Below, piece by piece: positions 1-8,164 of a DNA stretch of 21,929 bases. The DNA is from a virus, in IMG/VR virus record IMGVR_UViG_3300032326_001438, positions 1 to 21,929 of that record; one strand, 5' to 3'. Each line of letters opens with the position of its first letter. The first letter of the stretch is position 1. Under the pieces are notes generated by a model. It was given only the letters and a program-made list of their open reading frames with translations, had not been told where the DNA came from and searched no databases. A program made the translations under genes and the position numbers.

Positions 1-2
1 AT

Positions 3-746
3 ATGGAAAATCAAGCAATCGAATACGGACAACAAAATTTTACGTTACCACACGATGTAGTACCACTACCATCGGGAGGAATATTTTATAAAAACAAAAA
101 GAAATCTATCAAGGTAGGATATCTAACGGCTAATGATGAAAACATTTTAATGGGGGGTGGAAATGATATGACCACAACACTATTAAGAAGTAAAATCTAT
201 GAACCGGACTTAAAAGTTGAGGATATGTTAGAAGGTGATGTGGAGGCAGTTTTAATCTTTTTGAGAAATACTGGTTTTGGACCGGAGATTAATTTGAATT
301 TAATCGACCCTTCAACAAGAAAATCATTTCAGGCGACAGTTCCTTTAGATGAATTAAATGTTATTAATGGTCAAATACCTAATGAAGATGGTAGTTTTAT
401 TATACAACTACCTAAATCACAGGCAACAATTAAATTAAGACCATTAACTTATGGGGAGGTTTTAGAAATAAGTAAGTTAGAAGAATCATATCCCAAAGGG
501 AGAGTAGTTCCAAAAGTTACTTGGAGATTACAAAAAGAAATTATAGAAGTAAATGGAACTACTGATAAAGCAGAAATAGCTAAATTTGTCGAACAAATGC
601 CAATTTTGGATTCAAAATTCATAAGAAAATTTATGAATGATAATGAACCAAGATTAGATTTAAGTAGAGTTGTAATTACCCCATCAGGAGAAAAGATGAC
701 AGTTAATGTCGGATTTGGGGTTGACTTTTTTCGTCCTTTCTTCTGA
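3..746 (+). CDS. T4 gp26-like tail/baseplate hub assembly chaperone
   Basis: This 247-residue soluble protein probably acts as a cytoplasmic chaperone during baseplate hub and tape-measure assembly and is likely absent from the finished virion. The N-terminus (residues 14-30, LPHDVVPLPSGGIFY) followed by a segment like KVGYLTANDENIL resembles the 'LPS.G..Y ... L...DE..L' start of T4 gp26-type proteins; T4 gp26 itself is about 208 residues. The C-terminus (NVGFGVDFFRP) matches the 'FF.P' ending I associate with this family. It lies just upstream of the tape measure gene, where tail-assembly chaperones usually sit. The ATG at 3 is the first visible codon and its leader lies outside the window, so an earlier start cannot be excluded. 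The 3' end overlaps an open +1 frame that may be joined by frameshifting. The family call is from memory of motifs, without a search. Confidence 0.62.
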   Translation: MENQAIEYGQQNFTLPHDVVPLPSGGIFYKNKKKSIKVGYLTANDENILMGGGNDMTTTLLRSKIYEPDLKVEDMLEGDVEAVLIFLRNTGFGPEINLNLIDPSTRKSFQATVPLDELNVINGQIPNEDGSFIIQLPKSQATIKLRPLTYGEVLEISKLEESYPKGRVVPKVTWRLQKEIIEVNGTTDKAEIAKFVEQMPILDSKFIRKFMNDNEPRLDLSRVVITPSGEKMTVNVGFGVDFFRPFF

Positions 747-885
747 TTATAGAAAAGGACAGATAGATGAATTCTACTATTTGAACAAATTAATGAACAT
801 AACTTATCAAGATTTTCAAGCAATGCCTCTATTTGTTAGAAAATATTTATTAGATAAGTGGATTGAAGATAACTCAAAGGACTGA
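706..885 (+). CDS. Overlapping out-of-frame tail-chaperone extension, candidate +1/-2 frameshift product
   Basis: This frame is open from 700 to the TGA at 883-885 and is shifted +1 (equivalently -2) from the gp26-like gene. Read alone from the ATG at 706 it gives 59 residues. It contains DEFYYLNKLMNITYQDF followed by QAMPLFVRKYLLDKWIEDN, which looks like the compact second domain of tail chaperones ('Y..L......Y.....MP...R..L...I'). The overlap holds a T6-C run (726-732, zero-frame codons GAC TTT TTT CGT). A Phe-tRNA on TTT (729-731) could move +1 onto TTC, or -2 onto TTT, giving a fusion of about 293-294 residues. The ATG at 706 has only a distant AGGAG (about 15 bases upstream), so frameshifting is favoured over independent initiation. 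The protein-like sequence supports that it is translated; the mechanism is inferred. Confidence 0.6.
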   Translation: MSDLGLTFFVLSSDYRKGQIDEFYYLNKLMNITYQDFQAMPLFVRKYLLDKWIEDNSKD

Positions 886-900
886 AAACTCAGTCCTTTT
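876..900 (+). terminator. Rho-independent terminator after the chaperone frames
   Basis: A perfect 10-bp stem, AAAGGACTGA (876-885) pairing with TCAGTCCTTT (890-899), closes an AAAC loop and ends in a short T-run. The TGA stop of the out-of-frame chaperone extension lies inside the left arm. A terminator right after this stop, rather than after the zero-frame stop at 746, supports 885 as the true end of the chaperone unit. Confidence 0.8.
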
Positions 901-901
901 G

Positions 902-909
902 TATTTATA
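902..909 (+). promoter_or_regulatory. TATTTATA motif, candidate late promoter element for the tape measure gene
   Basis: TATTTATA followed by an A-rich stretch lies 19 bases upstream of the tape measure ATG and just after a terminator, where a new promoter would be expected. The same octamer precedes two other late genes in the window (2770-2777 and 15856-15863). It is the reverse complement of the T4 late promoter core TATAAATA, so it is not a plain T4-type late promoter in the direction of these genes. AT-rich octamers are common here, so the role is tentative. Confidence 0.33.
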
Positions 910-928
910 TTAAAACACCATTCAAATT

Positions 929-2764
929 ATGGCAGCAGGAGACGAAAAAGACAAATTAAAAGAAGGAACTGAAGAATCGTTAACGTTCGCTCAAAAACTT
1001 GGAAAAGAGGCGACAGTAACATGGCAAACATTAGGGAAGACAATTGAGGAAACTTATAATGCTCAAGTCGAACTTAATAAAACCTTTGGACAAGGACAGG
1101 AAAGGCTTTCTGAAATGTATAAGTCAATTTCAGATGCTGCTCCAAGAGTTGCCCGTTTGGGTGGGGACATGAAAGATGTTCAATCTACAATGATTGGTAT
1201 TGCAGACGCCTCAAGACGTAATGTTATTGCAAACACTGAAGATGTAGAAAAACTTTATGCAGCGACTCAAGTTGTTGGGGGTAGTGCAGCAGAATTAAGT
1301 ACCGCGTTTTTAGATGTTGGTGTTGGTATTGAACAAGTTGGAAAACAATTAGAAGACTCTGTTAACTATGTTCGTAGTATTGGTGGTAATACCAAAGCGG
1401 TTATGAAAGATGTTTCCGATAATATGGGGCAGATGAATCGATACCAATTTGCCGGAGGTGTTCAAGGGTTAACTAAAATGGCGGCACAAGCATCTATGTT
1501 ACGATTTGATATGAAAGAAACATTTGCATTAGCTGAAAAAGTACTTGACCCTGAGAGTGCAATTGAAGTAGCATCTGCTTTTCAAAGATTAGGAGTGTCC
1601 GCGGGTAATTTGGCGGACCCATTCCAATTAATGAATATGTCTATTAATGACCCATCAGGATTACAAGATAGTTTAGCGGATGTTGCAAAACAATATACAT
1701 ATTTTGACGAAAAGACAAAAACATTTAAGATTAATCCTCAAGGAGTTTTAACATTAAAAGAAATGGAAAAACAAACAGGGGTTAGTGCAAAAGAAATGTC
1801 AAAAATGGGACTTGCTGCCGCGGAATTAGACCAAAGACTTTCAGCGGTTAATATGGCTGGTTTGAATATCAAAGAAGAAGATAAACAATATCTTGCCAAT
1901 ATTGCTAAAATGGGTGAAGGTGGTGATTATGAAGTTAAACTTACAGATGACAAGGGTAATGAGTATACTAAAAAGTTAAGTGAGGTTACTCAAACCGAAA
2001 TGGATAAACTGATTAAAGAACAAAAAGAAGGTCCTAAAACATTAGAAGAGATTGCTAGGTCACAACTTACTATTGACGAAGCAATGTTAGCAGATATTAG
2101 AGGATTGAGGGTTGCTTTTGAACAAGGAATTACAAGTCCAAAACAGGTGAGACAAGGTATTGCGGGGGCTCAAAGAGCGAGTAAGACAATTCTTGGTGAA
2201 ACTTCTGATAAATTTGGAAAAACAAAAGATTATAGGGATTTAAGTGAAGGTATATTAGATACTTTAGGTAAGGTTGCAACAGAATTAAAAGAGGGTAATA
2301 AACCTCTTACGGATGTATTATCAAATGGATTAAATGGTCTTGGAAGTACTTTAGATGCATCTCAAAAAAGATTTACTGAAGTATTAAAAGAAGTTGGTGA
2401 AAATATTGCAACAAAACTAACAAATAAGACAGTTGGTGAGAGCACGCTTAAAAGTGGGTTTCAAAAAATTAATGAGATTTCTGGTGTTAAATCACCAAGT
2501 TCCGCATCTCCATTAAATGCGTCGTCAGGAAATAAAATAGAAACATTACAAAATACACAAAGCAACACAACAACTCAAACAACTAAAGGAACTGTTGATG
2601 TTGGAGGAAAAATTGAAGTTGATGTTAAGGTACCTGTGGGTATGAGTGCGGAACAAACTAAACAATTTATTGATTCTGTGTTTAATGACTCTAAGTTTAA
2701 AGACTATATCCTTAGATTAACTACTCCGGATAACTCAAAAGAACCTGTTTCAAAAACTTACTAA
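929..2764 (+). CDS. Tail tape measure protein (T4 gp29-like)
   Basis: This 611-residue protein probably sets tail length by running through the tail tube lumen, and may be released during DNA ejection. The length is close to T4 gp29 (590 residues); at about 1.5 angstroms per residue it predicts a tail near 90 nm. The sequence is largely helical, rich in Ala, Gln, Lys and Glu, with coiled-coil-like stretches at about residues 10-80 and 130-230, a Gly/Ala-rich middle, a low-complexity Ser/Thr/Asn/Gln linker (about 520-560) and a compact C-terminal piece starting near KIEVDVKVPVGMSAEQTKQF, as is usual for small tape measures of T4-like phages. It directly follows the tail chaperone frames, the standard position. 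The ATG at 929 has no Shine-Dalgarno sequence but follows the terminator and a TATTTATA motif. No peptidase or lysozyme motif was seen. Confidence 0.8.
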   Translation: MAAGDEKDKLKEGTEESLTFAQKLGKEATVTWQTLGKTIEETYNAQVELNKTFGQGQERLSEMYKSISDAAPRVARLGGDMKDVQSTMIGIADASRRNVIANTEDVEKLYAATQVVGGSAAELSTAFLDVGVGIEQVGKQLEDSVNYVRSIGGNTKAVMKDVSDNMGQMNRYQFAGGVQGLTKMAAQASMLRFDMKETFALAEKVLDPESAIEVASAFQRLGVSAGNLADPFQLMNMSINDPSGLQDSLADVAKQYTYFDEKTKTFKINPQGVLTLKEMEKQTGVSAKEMSKMGLAAAELDQRLSAVNMAGLNIKEEDKQYLANIAKMGEGGDYEVKLTDDKGNEYTKKLSEVTQTEMDKLIKEQKEGPKTLEEIARSQLTIDEAMLADIRGLRVAFEQGITSPKQVRQGIAGAQRASKTILGETSDKFGKTKDYRDLSEGILDTLGKVATELKEGNKPLTDVLSNGLNGLGSTLDASQKRFTEVLKEVGENIATKLTNKTVGESTLKSGFQKINEISGVKSPSSASPLNASSGNKIETLQNTQSNTTTQTTKGTVDVGGKIEVDVKVPVGMSAEQTKQFIDSVFNDSKFKDYILRLTTPDNSKEPVSKTY

Positions 2765-2769
2765 TAATC

Positions 2770-2777
2770 TATTTATA
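2770..2777 (+). promoter_or_regulatory. TATTTATA motif upstream of the OmpA-domain baseplate gene
   Basis: The second copy of the intergenic TATTTATA octamer, followed by AAATAAAAAT, lies 15 bases before the ATG at 2793 in a 28-base gap. Position and sequence match those upstream of the genes at 929 and 15878. It is a candidate late promoter element or A/T-rich translation leader. Confidence 0.33.
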
Positions 2778-2792
2778 AAATAAAAATCATAG

Positions 2793-5700
2793 ATGTCAAA
2801 TAGTCCATTAGATTACGTAAATTCGGATGGTTTCAGAAAGAAATTAATAACAAGGAATTTAGTGCCTTACGCTAAATCTCCAAGTAGACCTTCTGTTCAA
2901 GTTCCGTATGAACATATTCAGTCAGATTTATCGGTTATTGATAGTCCTGACCAACTTATTGATGTCCCATCATTAGCTAATCAACTGTATCCTTTAAATC
3001 GATATGGTAATGAAGGTGGATATCAACAAGTTCCCGACCCAAATGGATTAACTAATAGTATTTCTAATCAAGGTGAATATGGACCAGGTCAACAAGATGC
3101 TCATATTGTTGATGAGGGTTATGACGCGGTAAGGTTATGGAGACCATTAAATGCTTATGCTGATGGGTTAAATGTGTTTGACTCGGCAGAATCATTTTCA
3201 AGTTTAGAGACAGTTAGACCTGACCAAGACAGACAAAGTAACGGACAACCATATCCGGGACCAATTGTTCCATCATCGTATTCTCCATTATCAATCTTAT
3301 TATCAACTAACCCAACCGGTAGTAATGGTAATCTAAGTCAAGATTCATATATTGCTCGTTTAGGTGCACAAACACTTAGAAATGAATTCCAAGAAAGAAT
3401 TGCCGCTCGAATAAGATTAGAGACGATAGGACAAGCCAACATATTAAATGTTACAAGTGGTACTGACTTAGTTAATATTTTATCAGGACAAGTTCCAATA
3501 TTAGAACCAAACTGGCAAATAACCGTACCATCAAATCCAATCACAGCTGCCGCTGATTTTGCACTTAGATTAGGTGGTAGTATTTTACCTATAAGTTTAA
3601 TTCCGGGTTCTTATTTTGACCCAGCGATTAATCCGGGTCAACCTACAACAATTCAACAAGTTACAAACGCAATTGCAGGAACAACTGTTGGAAACTTTTT
3701 TAATCAATTATTAGGTGCGGGTCAAACCGGGTCACAAATTTTTTATAACAACACAGGTGCTGGTCAAAAATCACGTTTGTTTAAAAACATTGATTATAAC
3801 AAATACAAACCAAATTTTGATAGAAGTGTATTTGATAGAGTTGCCGGTGCGTTAACCGGGACATTATCTGATAACAGTAATTTTTATGTTGGTTCAAGAA
3901 ATTCTGACCCGTCAAGAATATTTTCTCCGGGAGGTGATTTACCTGTTGACCAATTTGGTAAAGAACAACAATCACCGGTATATGGGCCTCAAGAGTTGGC
4001 ACAACTTTATGAAGGACCAAGTAAAGATGTTAGATTAGGTGCTAATGGACCTACATATTCTAATGGTGGTGGTATTGAAGGTGGTTTTACTTGGGTTTCT
4101 CCAAAGTATAAAGATAATGCCGGAAAAAAAGTTGGTTTAGGTGGTGTTGTTACAGATGAGGATGAAGACTTTAAACCTTCATCATATAACACAACTGAAT
4201 CAACAAACAGGACTTTTAAGGGGGGTTCTATTTTAGATGACACTCAGAGATTAATTAATAGTCAACCTCAAGGAGGTCGAAGATTACAACACGTAGGTAA
4301 TGCTATTGACCAAGTTAGTAAAGTTTTCCATGACGGATATAAAGAAATAACTAAAGGTTCTCAGGTTTATCGATATGTTGGTGATATTGGACAAGAAGTT
4401 GGAACCGAGTATTGTCGTATTTTTGCAAAAGATGTTCCATATCTACAATATAATGATTTACAAAAAGTAGATGGTATAACAACATCGGGTAGAAGATTTT
4501 CTGATTCGGTATTTGATAATACCTATAACTTAAACATTGCCCCAAACAAACAAGAAGGGGGACAAGATTCAACTAACCTTATTGGTGGGATGAATAATGG
4601 ATATGCCAAAAAATATATGTTTTCATTGGAAAACTTGGCTTGGAGAACTTCAAGTACTCCGGGATATTCAGTTTCTGATTTGGCAATATGTGAGAGAGGA
4701 CCTAATGGTGGTAGAGTTATGTGGTTTGCTCCTTATGGATTAACTTTTACTGAACAAACATCTGCGAATTGGAATTCAAGTGAGTTCCTTGGTAGACCGG
4801 AACCTATCTATACATATAAGAGTACATCTCGTTCAGGTAGTTTAACGTGGAAGATAGTTGTTGACCATCCATCTGCGTTGAATGTCATAGTTAATAAAAT
4901 ATTAAATAATGAAACTAATAAAGTTAGAGTTGATAGTATTTTAGAATCATTCTTCGCTGGATGTAGAAAATATGATTTATATGAATTAGCTAAAAAATAT
5001 TATACGGTTAATCCAAATGATTTATTTCTCTTACAAGAAGCGATTTCGTCAAAAGAAACAACTAAAGAACAAACCGAGTATATTAAGAAAACTGTTCAGA
5101 CCGGTGTTAATTCACCAACAGGTGCGGATGTTAACGTATCTCAAGAAGGTGGTGGTGGAAACACTAACGTTGATTTTACCAAATATAATCAGTTAGGGTT
5201 TTATTTTGGTAATGATTATCCGAAAAAAGATAAGCCAATTCCTAATTACACTGAAGAATTTACAAGATATACTAGTTCGGGTAATAGACAATACTATAAT
5301 AGTAAACCAAACGCTCAAGAAACTAATGTATTTTTTGATTCAGTAGTTATCCCTAACTATAATTTAGCAAAAGAATTTGTTAATGATTTGGCAAAACAAT
5401 TAACACAATATAAAGATAGTGATGGTACAATAACAGTCACCATTGACGCTAGTTGTTCTGCCCCTGCAACTGTATCATATAATAAAGAATTGGCTCAAAG
5501 AAGGGTTGATTCCATTCTTAAATTTTTTAATGAAAGTGCGGTTTTGCAACCATTTATAAAAAACCAAAAATTATTATTTAAGGGAACTGTTCTTGGTGAA
5601 AATGCTCAAGTATTACAATTTGATACTGTGAAAAAAGAGTTTAAAATTGGTAAAAACGTGAATTGTACTGATAGTGACCCTAACGCAGTTAATGGTGATA

Positions 5701-7841
5701 CTCAAGTTGGTCCTAATGATGTTACAACAACAAACGCAATGGCTTGTAGACGAGGATATGTTAAAGCAATATTACCAACAATCAAACAACCAACGACTAC
5801 ACCACCGGCGCAATACACAACAATTGTTGAGGAAAATAAAGTATTAAAAACGGTTAAAGAAGAAGTTGTTACTCAAGAATATAAACCAAGGGATAATATT
5901 ACTAAACGTGTTTTAAGAGCTTTATTATCTGAGTGTGACTACTTTGAAACAATCAAAGCTGAGACACCTATGGTTTATGATAACCTTAAAGATAAATTAA
6001 AGTTTTTTCAACCAGCATTCCATTCAACAACACCTGAAGGATTAAACTCTCGTCTTACATTTTTACAACAATGTATGAGACCAGGAGATACTATTCCAAC
6101 AATTAAAGATATTGCGGGTAAACAACAATTACAATATAATAACGCTACAAATACATCATTTGGGGCACCTCCGGTATTAGTATTACGTATTGGGGATTTT
6201 TATAATACTAAAATTATACCTGAATCATTAAGTCTCGCGTATGAATCGTTAGATATTAATCCAGAAGGGATTGGTATTCAACCAATGATTGCGAATGTGA
6301 CTTTAGGGTTTAAATTTGTGGGTGGTAGTGGATTAAAAGAATCTATTGATAAATTACAAAATGCGTTAACGTTTAATTATTATGCTAATACTGAAATTTG
6401 GGATGATAGAGCGGATGCTACCTCACAGGAAGATTTCTTAAAAGTTTTAGATAAAGAATTTTTGGCAATGGCATCTCCTCCTCAGGCACCGGCAATTAAT
6501 CAAGCCGCGGTTGAGAATGGGCAAAACAATAATAGTACAATTGGTGTTACATTAACAAATGTTATATCAGGAAATACTGAAACAGGGACTCTTAGTTATT
6601 CTGACTTTATGGTTAAGTTTGTCAATGAAACTCAAACATATTTCCAAACGGTTGTTAACAAAACAAAAGAAAGTGTTAATCAATATAATAATGCGGTTAG
6701 GCAACAATGGATGTTGGAACGTTCTTATACCCAAGGTAATTTTGTAGTTGACCCAAAGGCATCTGTTTTATTTGGAAAACCGAGTAATGTTGAAAAAAGA
6801 TTTGACACAATTTTTGGTGAATTAGAATCGAATATTCAAAGTGGGGATGAAGGGTTTATTACTTTTATGTCGTCGACTGTTTGTAATTTCTCGCCTAAAG
6901 TGATTCGTCAGTTAAAAGAAAATTATAAAAATTTTGTTAAAAACAAACGAGCGTCATTTCAAAATGCTATAACTAAAATAACTCAAGATATTACAACTAC
7001 AGAACAGACGTATATTCAAACAATCGGTAGGGCTAATATTATTAATTTTAACGCAACAAGTTACCCTAGTGGTACTGATGGATATCAGGCAAAATCAGGA
7101 CCTGTTAAAGTGTATGTAACTAGTGGAACATCGGACGTTCATGCGTCATCAACAGGTGTTTCTGATACGTTAGTTGAACTTGATAATGACATTAGAAAAA
7201 TATACGATAGCATCCAAGAGTTTAATCTTCTGATATGGAGTGAGACTGAGTTTATTAATCCATCAGACAAATTAGCTTATAAAGGTACTTTAGTTTTTGA
7301 AACGGATACTAAAGGTAAATCTTTGGACAGTAGTATCACTGTTGAAAATGTGTTTAAACCATTTAGTAAAAATGCTAAATTTGAGAATAATATTTTTAGA
7401 AGAGTTTACATGATAGTTTCTGATGATGTTGTTGATACTAAAAAATATGAAACATTTAAAACTGCCATGATTGGTAATATTATTAACAATAGTGGTTTAT
7501 TAAGTGGTGGTTTTGATGATGTCGAAGCTAAGTTTGACAACTATTGGGTTACACAAACAAGACCGTTGTTTGTTGATGAAAATAATACAACAAAGGCGTT
7601 TATTGATGATGTTGAGAAAAATAAGTTGAAAAATTATTTAAAATTTACACCATTCGATAAAAAAACACGTGTATTTACCTACACAACAGATACTGATGGA
7701 AGTGACAATAAGATAAAATCACAAAAAACTATGATATCTTCATTAGCGGATACCACAAATAGAAATACAGATAATAATAAATGGAATTCCAATGATGGAG
7801 TTTCGACAGGAGCATACATATCAAAAGTAAAACTTAATTAA
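2793..7841 (+). CDS. Large baseplate/tail-tube-cap region structural protein with OmpA-like domain
   Basis: This 1682-residue protein occupies the place where T4 carries genes 48 and 54 after the tape measure, so it is probably a baseplate component at the tube-baseplate junction. Visible parts: a Pro/Asn/Gly-rich N-terminal third; a segment around residues 640-695 (KYMFSLENLAW, then MWFAPYGLTFTEQTSANWNS and a VVDHPSALN end) that I recall from phage baseplate proteins; an OmpA-like region at about 835-955 (NYNLAKEFVNDLAKQL, then TVTIDASCSAP, then YNKELAQRRVDSILKFF); a beta-rich segment at about 1120-1185 (PPVLVLRIGDFY ... NPEGIGIQPM) like baseplate hub/cap modules; and a helical C-terminal third. 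The OmpA-like part could bind peptidoglycan during infection. The next gene starts on the last base of this gene's stop (TAATG), implying coupling. It is much larger than T4 gp48 (364) or gp54 (320). The baseplate role is likely; the exact equivalent is uncertain. Confidence 0.6.
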   Translation: MSNSPLDYVNSDGFRKKLITRNLVPYAKSPSRPSVQVPYEHIQSDLSVIDSPDQLIDVPSLANQLYPLNRYGNEGGYQQVPDPNGLTNSISNQGEYGPGQQDAHIVDEGYDAVRLWRPLNAYADGLNVFDSAESFSSLETVRPDQDRQSNGQPYPGPIVPSSYSPLSILLSTNPTGSNGNLSQDSYIARLGAQTLRNEFQERIAARIRLETIGQANILNVTSGTDLVNILSGQVPILEPNWQITVPSNPITAAADFALRLGGSILPISLIPGSYFDPAINPGQPTTIQQVTNAIAGTTVGNFFNQLLGAGQTGSQIFYNNTGAGQKSRLFKNIDYNKYKPNFDRSVFDRVAGALTGTLSDNSNFYVGSRNSDPSRIFSPGGDLPVDQFGKEQQSPVYGPQELAQLYEGPSKDVRLGANGPTYSNGGGIEGGFTWVSPKYKDNAGKKVGLGGVVTDEDEDFKPSSYNTTESTNRTFKGGSILDDTQRLINSQPQGGRRLQHVGNAIDQVSKVFHDGYKEITKGSQVYRYVGDIGQEVGTEYCRIFAKDVPYLQYNDLQKVDGITTSGRRFSDSVFDNTYNLNIAPNKQEGGQDSTNLIGGMNNGYAKKYMFSLENLAWRTSSTPGYSVSDLAICERGPNGGRVMWFAPYGLTFTEQTSANWNSSEFLGRPEPIYTYKSTSRSGSLTWKIVVDHPSALNVIVNKILNNETNKVRVDSILESFFAGCRKYDLYELAKKYYTVNPNDLFLLQEAISSKETTKEQTEYIKKTVQTGVNSPTGADVNVSQEGGGGNTNVDFTKYNQLGFYFGNDYPKKDKPIPNYTEEFTRYTSSGNRQYYNSKPNAQETNVFFDSVVIPNYNLAKEFVNDLAKQLTQYKDSDGTITVTIDASCSAPATVSYNKELAQRRVDSILKFFNESAVLQPFIKNQKLLFKGTVLGENAQVLQFDTVKKEFKIGKNVNCTDSDPNAVNGDTQVGPNDVTTTNAMACRRGYVKAILPTIKQPTTTPPAQYTTIVEENKVLKTVKEEVVTQEYKPRDNITKRVLRALLSECDYFETIKAETPMVYDNLKDKLKFFQPAFHSTTPEGLNSRLTFLQQCMRPGDTIPTIKDIAGKQQLQYNNATNTSFGAPPVLVLRIGDFYNTKIIPESLSLAYESLDINPEGIGIQPMIANVTLGFKFVGGSGLKESIDKLQNALTFNYYANTEIWDDRADATSQEDFLKVLDKEFLAMASPPQAPAINQAAVENGQNNNSTIGVTLTNVISGNTETGTLSYSDFMVKFVNETQTYFQTVVNKTKESVNQYNNAVRQQWMLERSYTQGNFVVDPKASVLFGKPSNVEKRFDTIFGELESNIQSGDEGFITFMSSTVCNFSPKVIRQLKENYKNFVKNKRASFQNAITKITQDITTTEQTYIQTIGRANIINFNATSYPSGTDGYQAKSGPVKVYVTSGTSDVHASSTGVSDTLVELDNDIRKIYDSIQEFNLLIWSETEFINPSDKLAYKGTLVFETDTKGKSLDSSITVENVFKPFSKNAKFENNIFRRVYMIVSDDVVDTKKYETFKTAMIGNIINNSGLLSGGFDDVEAKFDNYWVTQTRPLFVDENNTTKAFIDDVEKNKLKNYLKFTPFDKKTRVFTYTTDTDGSDNKIKSQKTMISSLADTTNRNTDNNKWNSNDGVSTGAYISKVKLN

Positions 7842-8164
7842 TGGCATTTCAATATTGGAATAGGTATAGTGAATTTCTAATTAACGGTGAACAAACCGTT
7901 GTACCTTACGTGCAGTTACCTCAAAAACCTACGGATAAAGCATTTATTTATAAAGTGGGTAGAAGTCGATTGGATAAAGTATCTCAGGATTATTATGACT
8001 CACCATATTTTGGTTGGTTAATACTTCAAGCTAATCCTCAATTTGGTGGTTTAGAAAATACCATATATGATGGTGCGGTATTGATTATACCATTTCCATT
8101 ACTACCTTCATTACAGGACTATAAGGGGGCCTTAGAAAATCATTTTTATTATTATGGCAGGTAA
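7841..8164 (+). CDS. gp53/LysM-like small baseplate wedge protein
   Basis: This 107-residue protein resembles the core of T4 gp53-type wedge proteins and tail protein X: Y-x-V-x-x-x-R-L-D-x-V-S-Q-D-Y-Y (about residues 37-52), then YFGWLILQANPQFGG (56-70), and a hydrophobic strand ending in IIPFP, which together follow the LysM-like pattern 'G..L..I...YY....W..I...N......I..G..L.IP'. In contractile tails this fold clamps wedge or hub subunits in the baseplate. T4 gp53 is longer (196 residues), so this is a minimal version. It lies between the two giant baseplate genes, overlapping the upstream stop by one base (TAATG) and the downstream start by 11 bases, so all three are probably translated together. 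The LysM-like fold is likely from the pattern; whether it is the wedge protein or a hub connector is unresolved. Confidence 0.62.
   Translation: MAFQYWNRYSEFLINGEQTVVPYVQLPQKPTDKAFIYKVGRSRLDKVSQDYYDSPYFGWLILQANPQFGGLENTIYDGAVLIIPFPLLPSLQDYKGALENHFYYYGR

Noticed and set aside
449-823. Minus-strand 124-residue open frame under the chaperone region
   Set aside because: It lies opposite two plus-strand frames with family-like sequence and shows no recognisable protein features of its own.
902-909. TATAAATA on the minus strand as a T4-type late promoter
   Set aside because: It would drive transcription away from the tape measure gene, and no minus-strand gene is present to be served by it.
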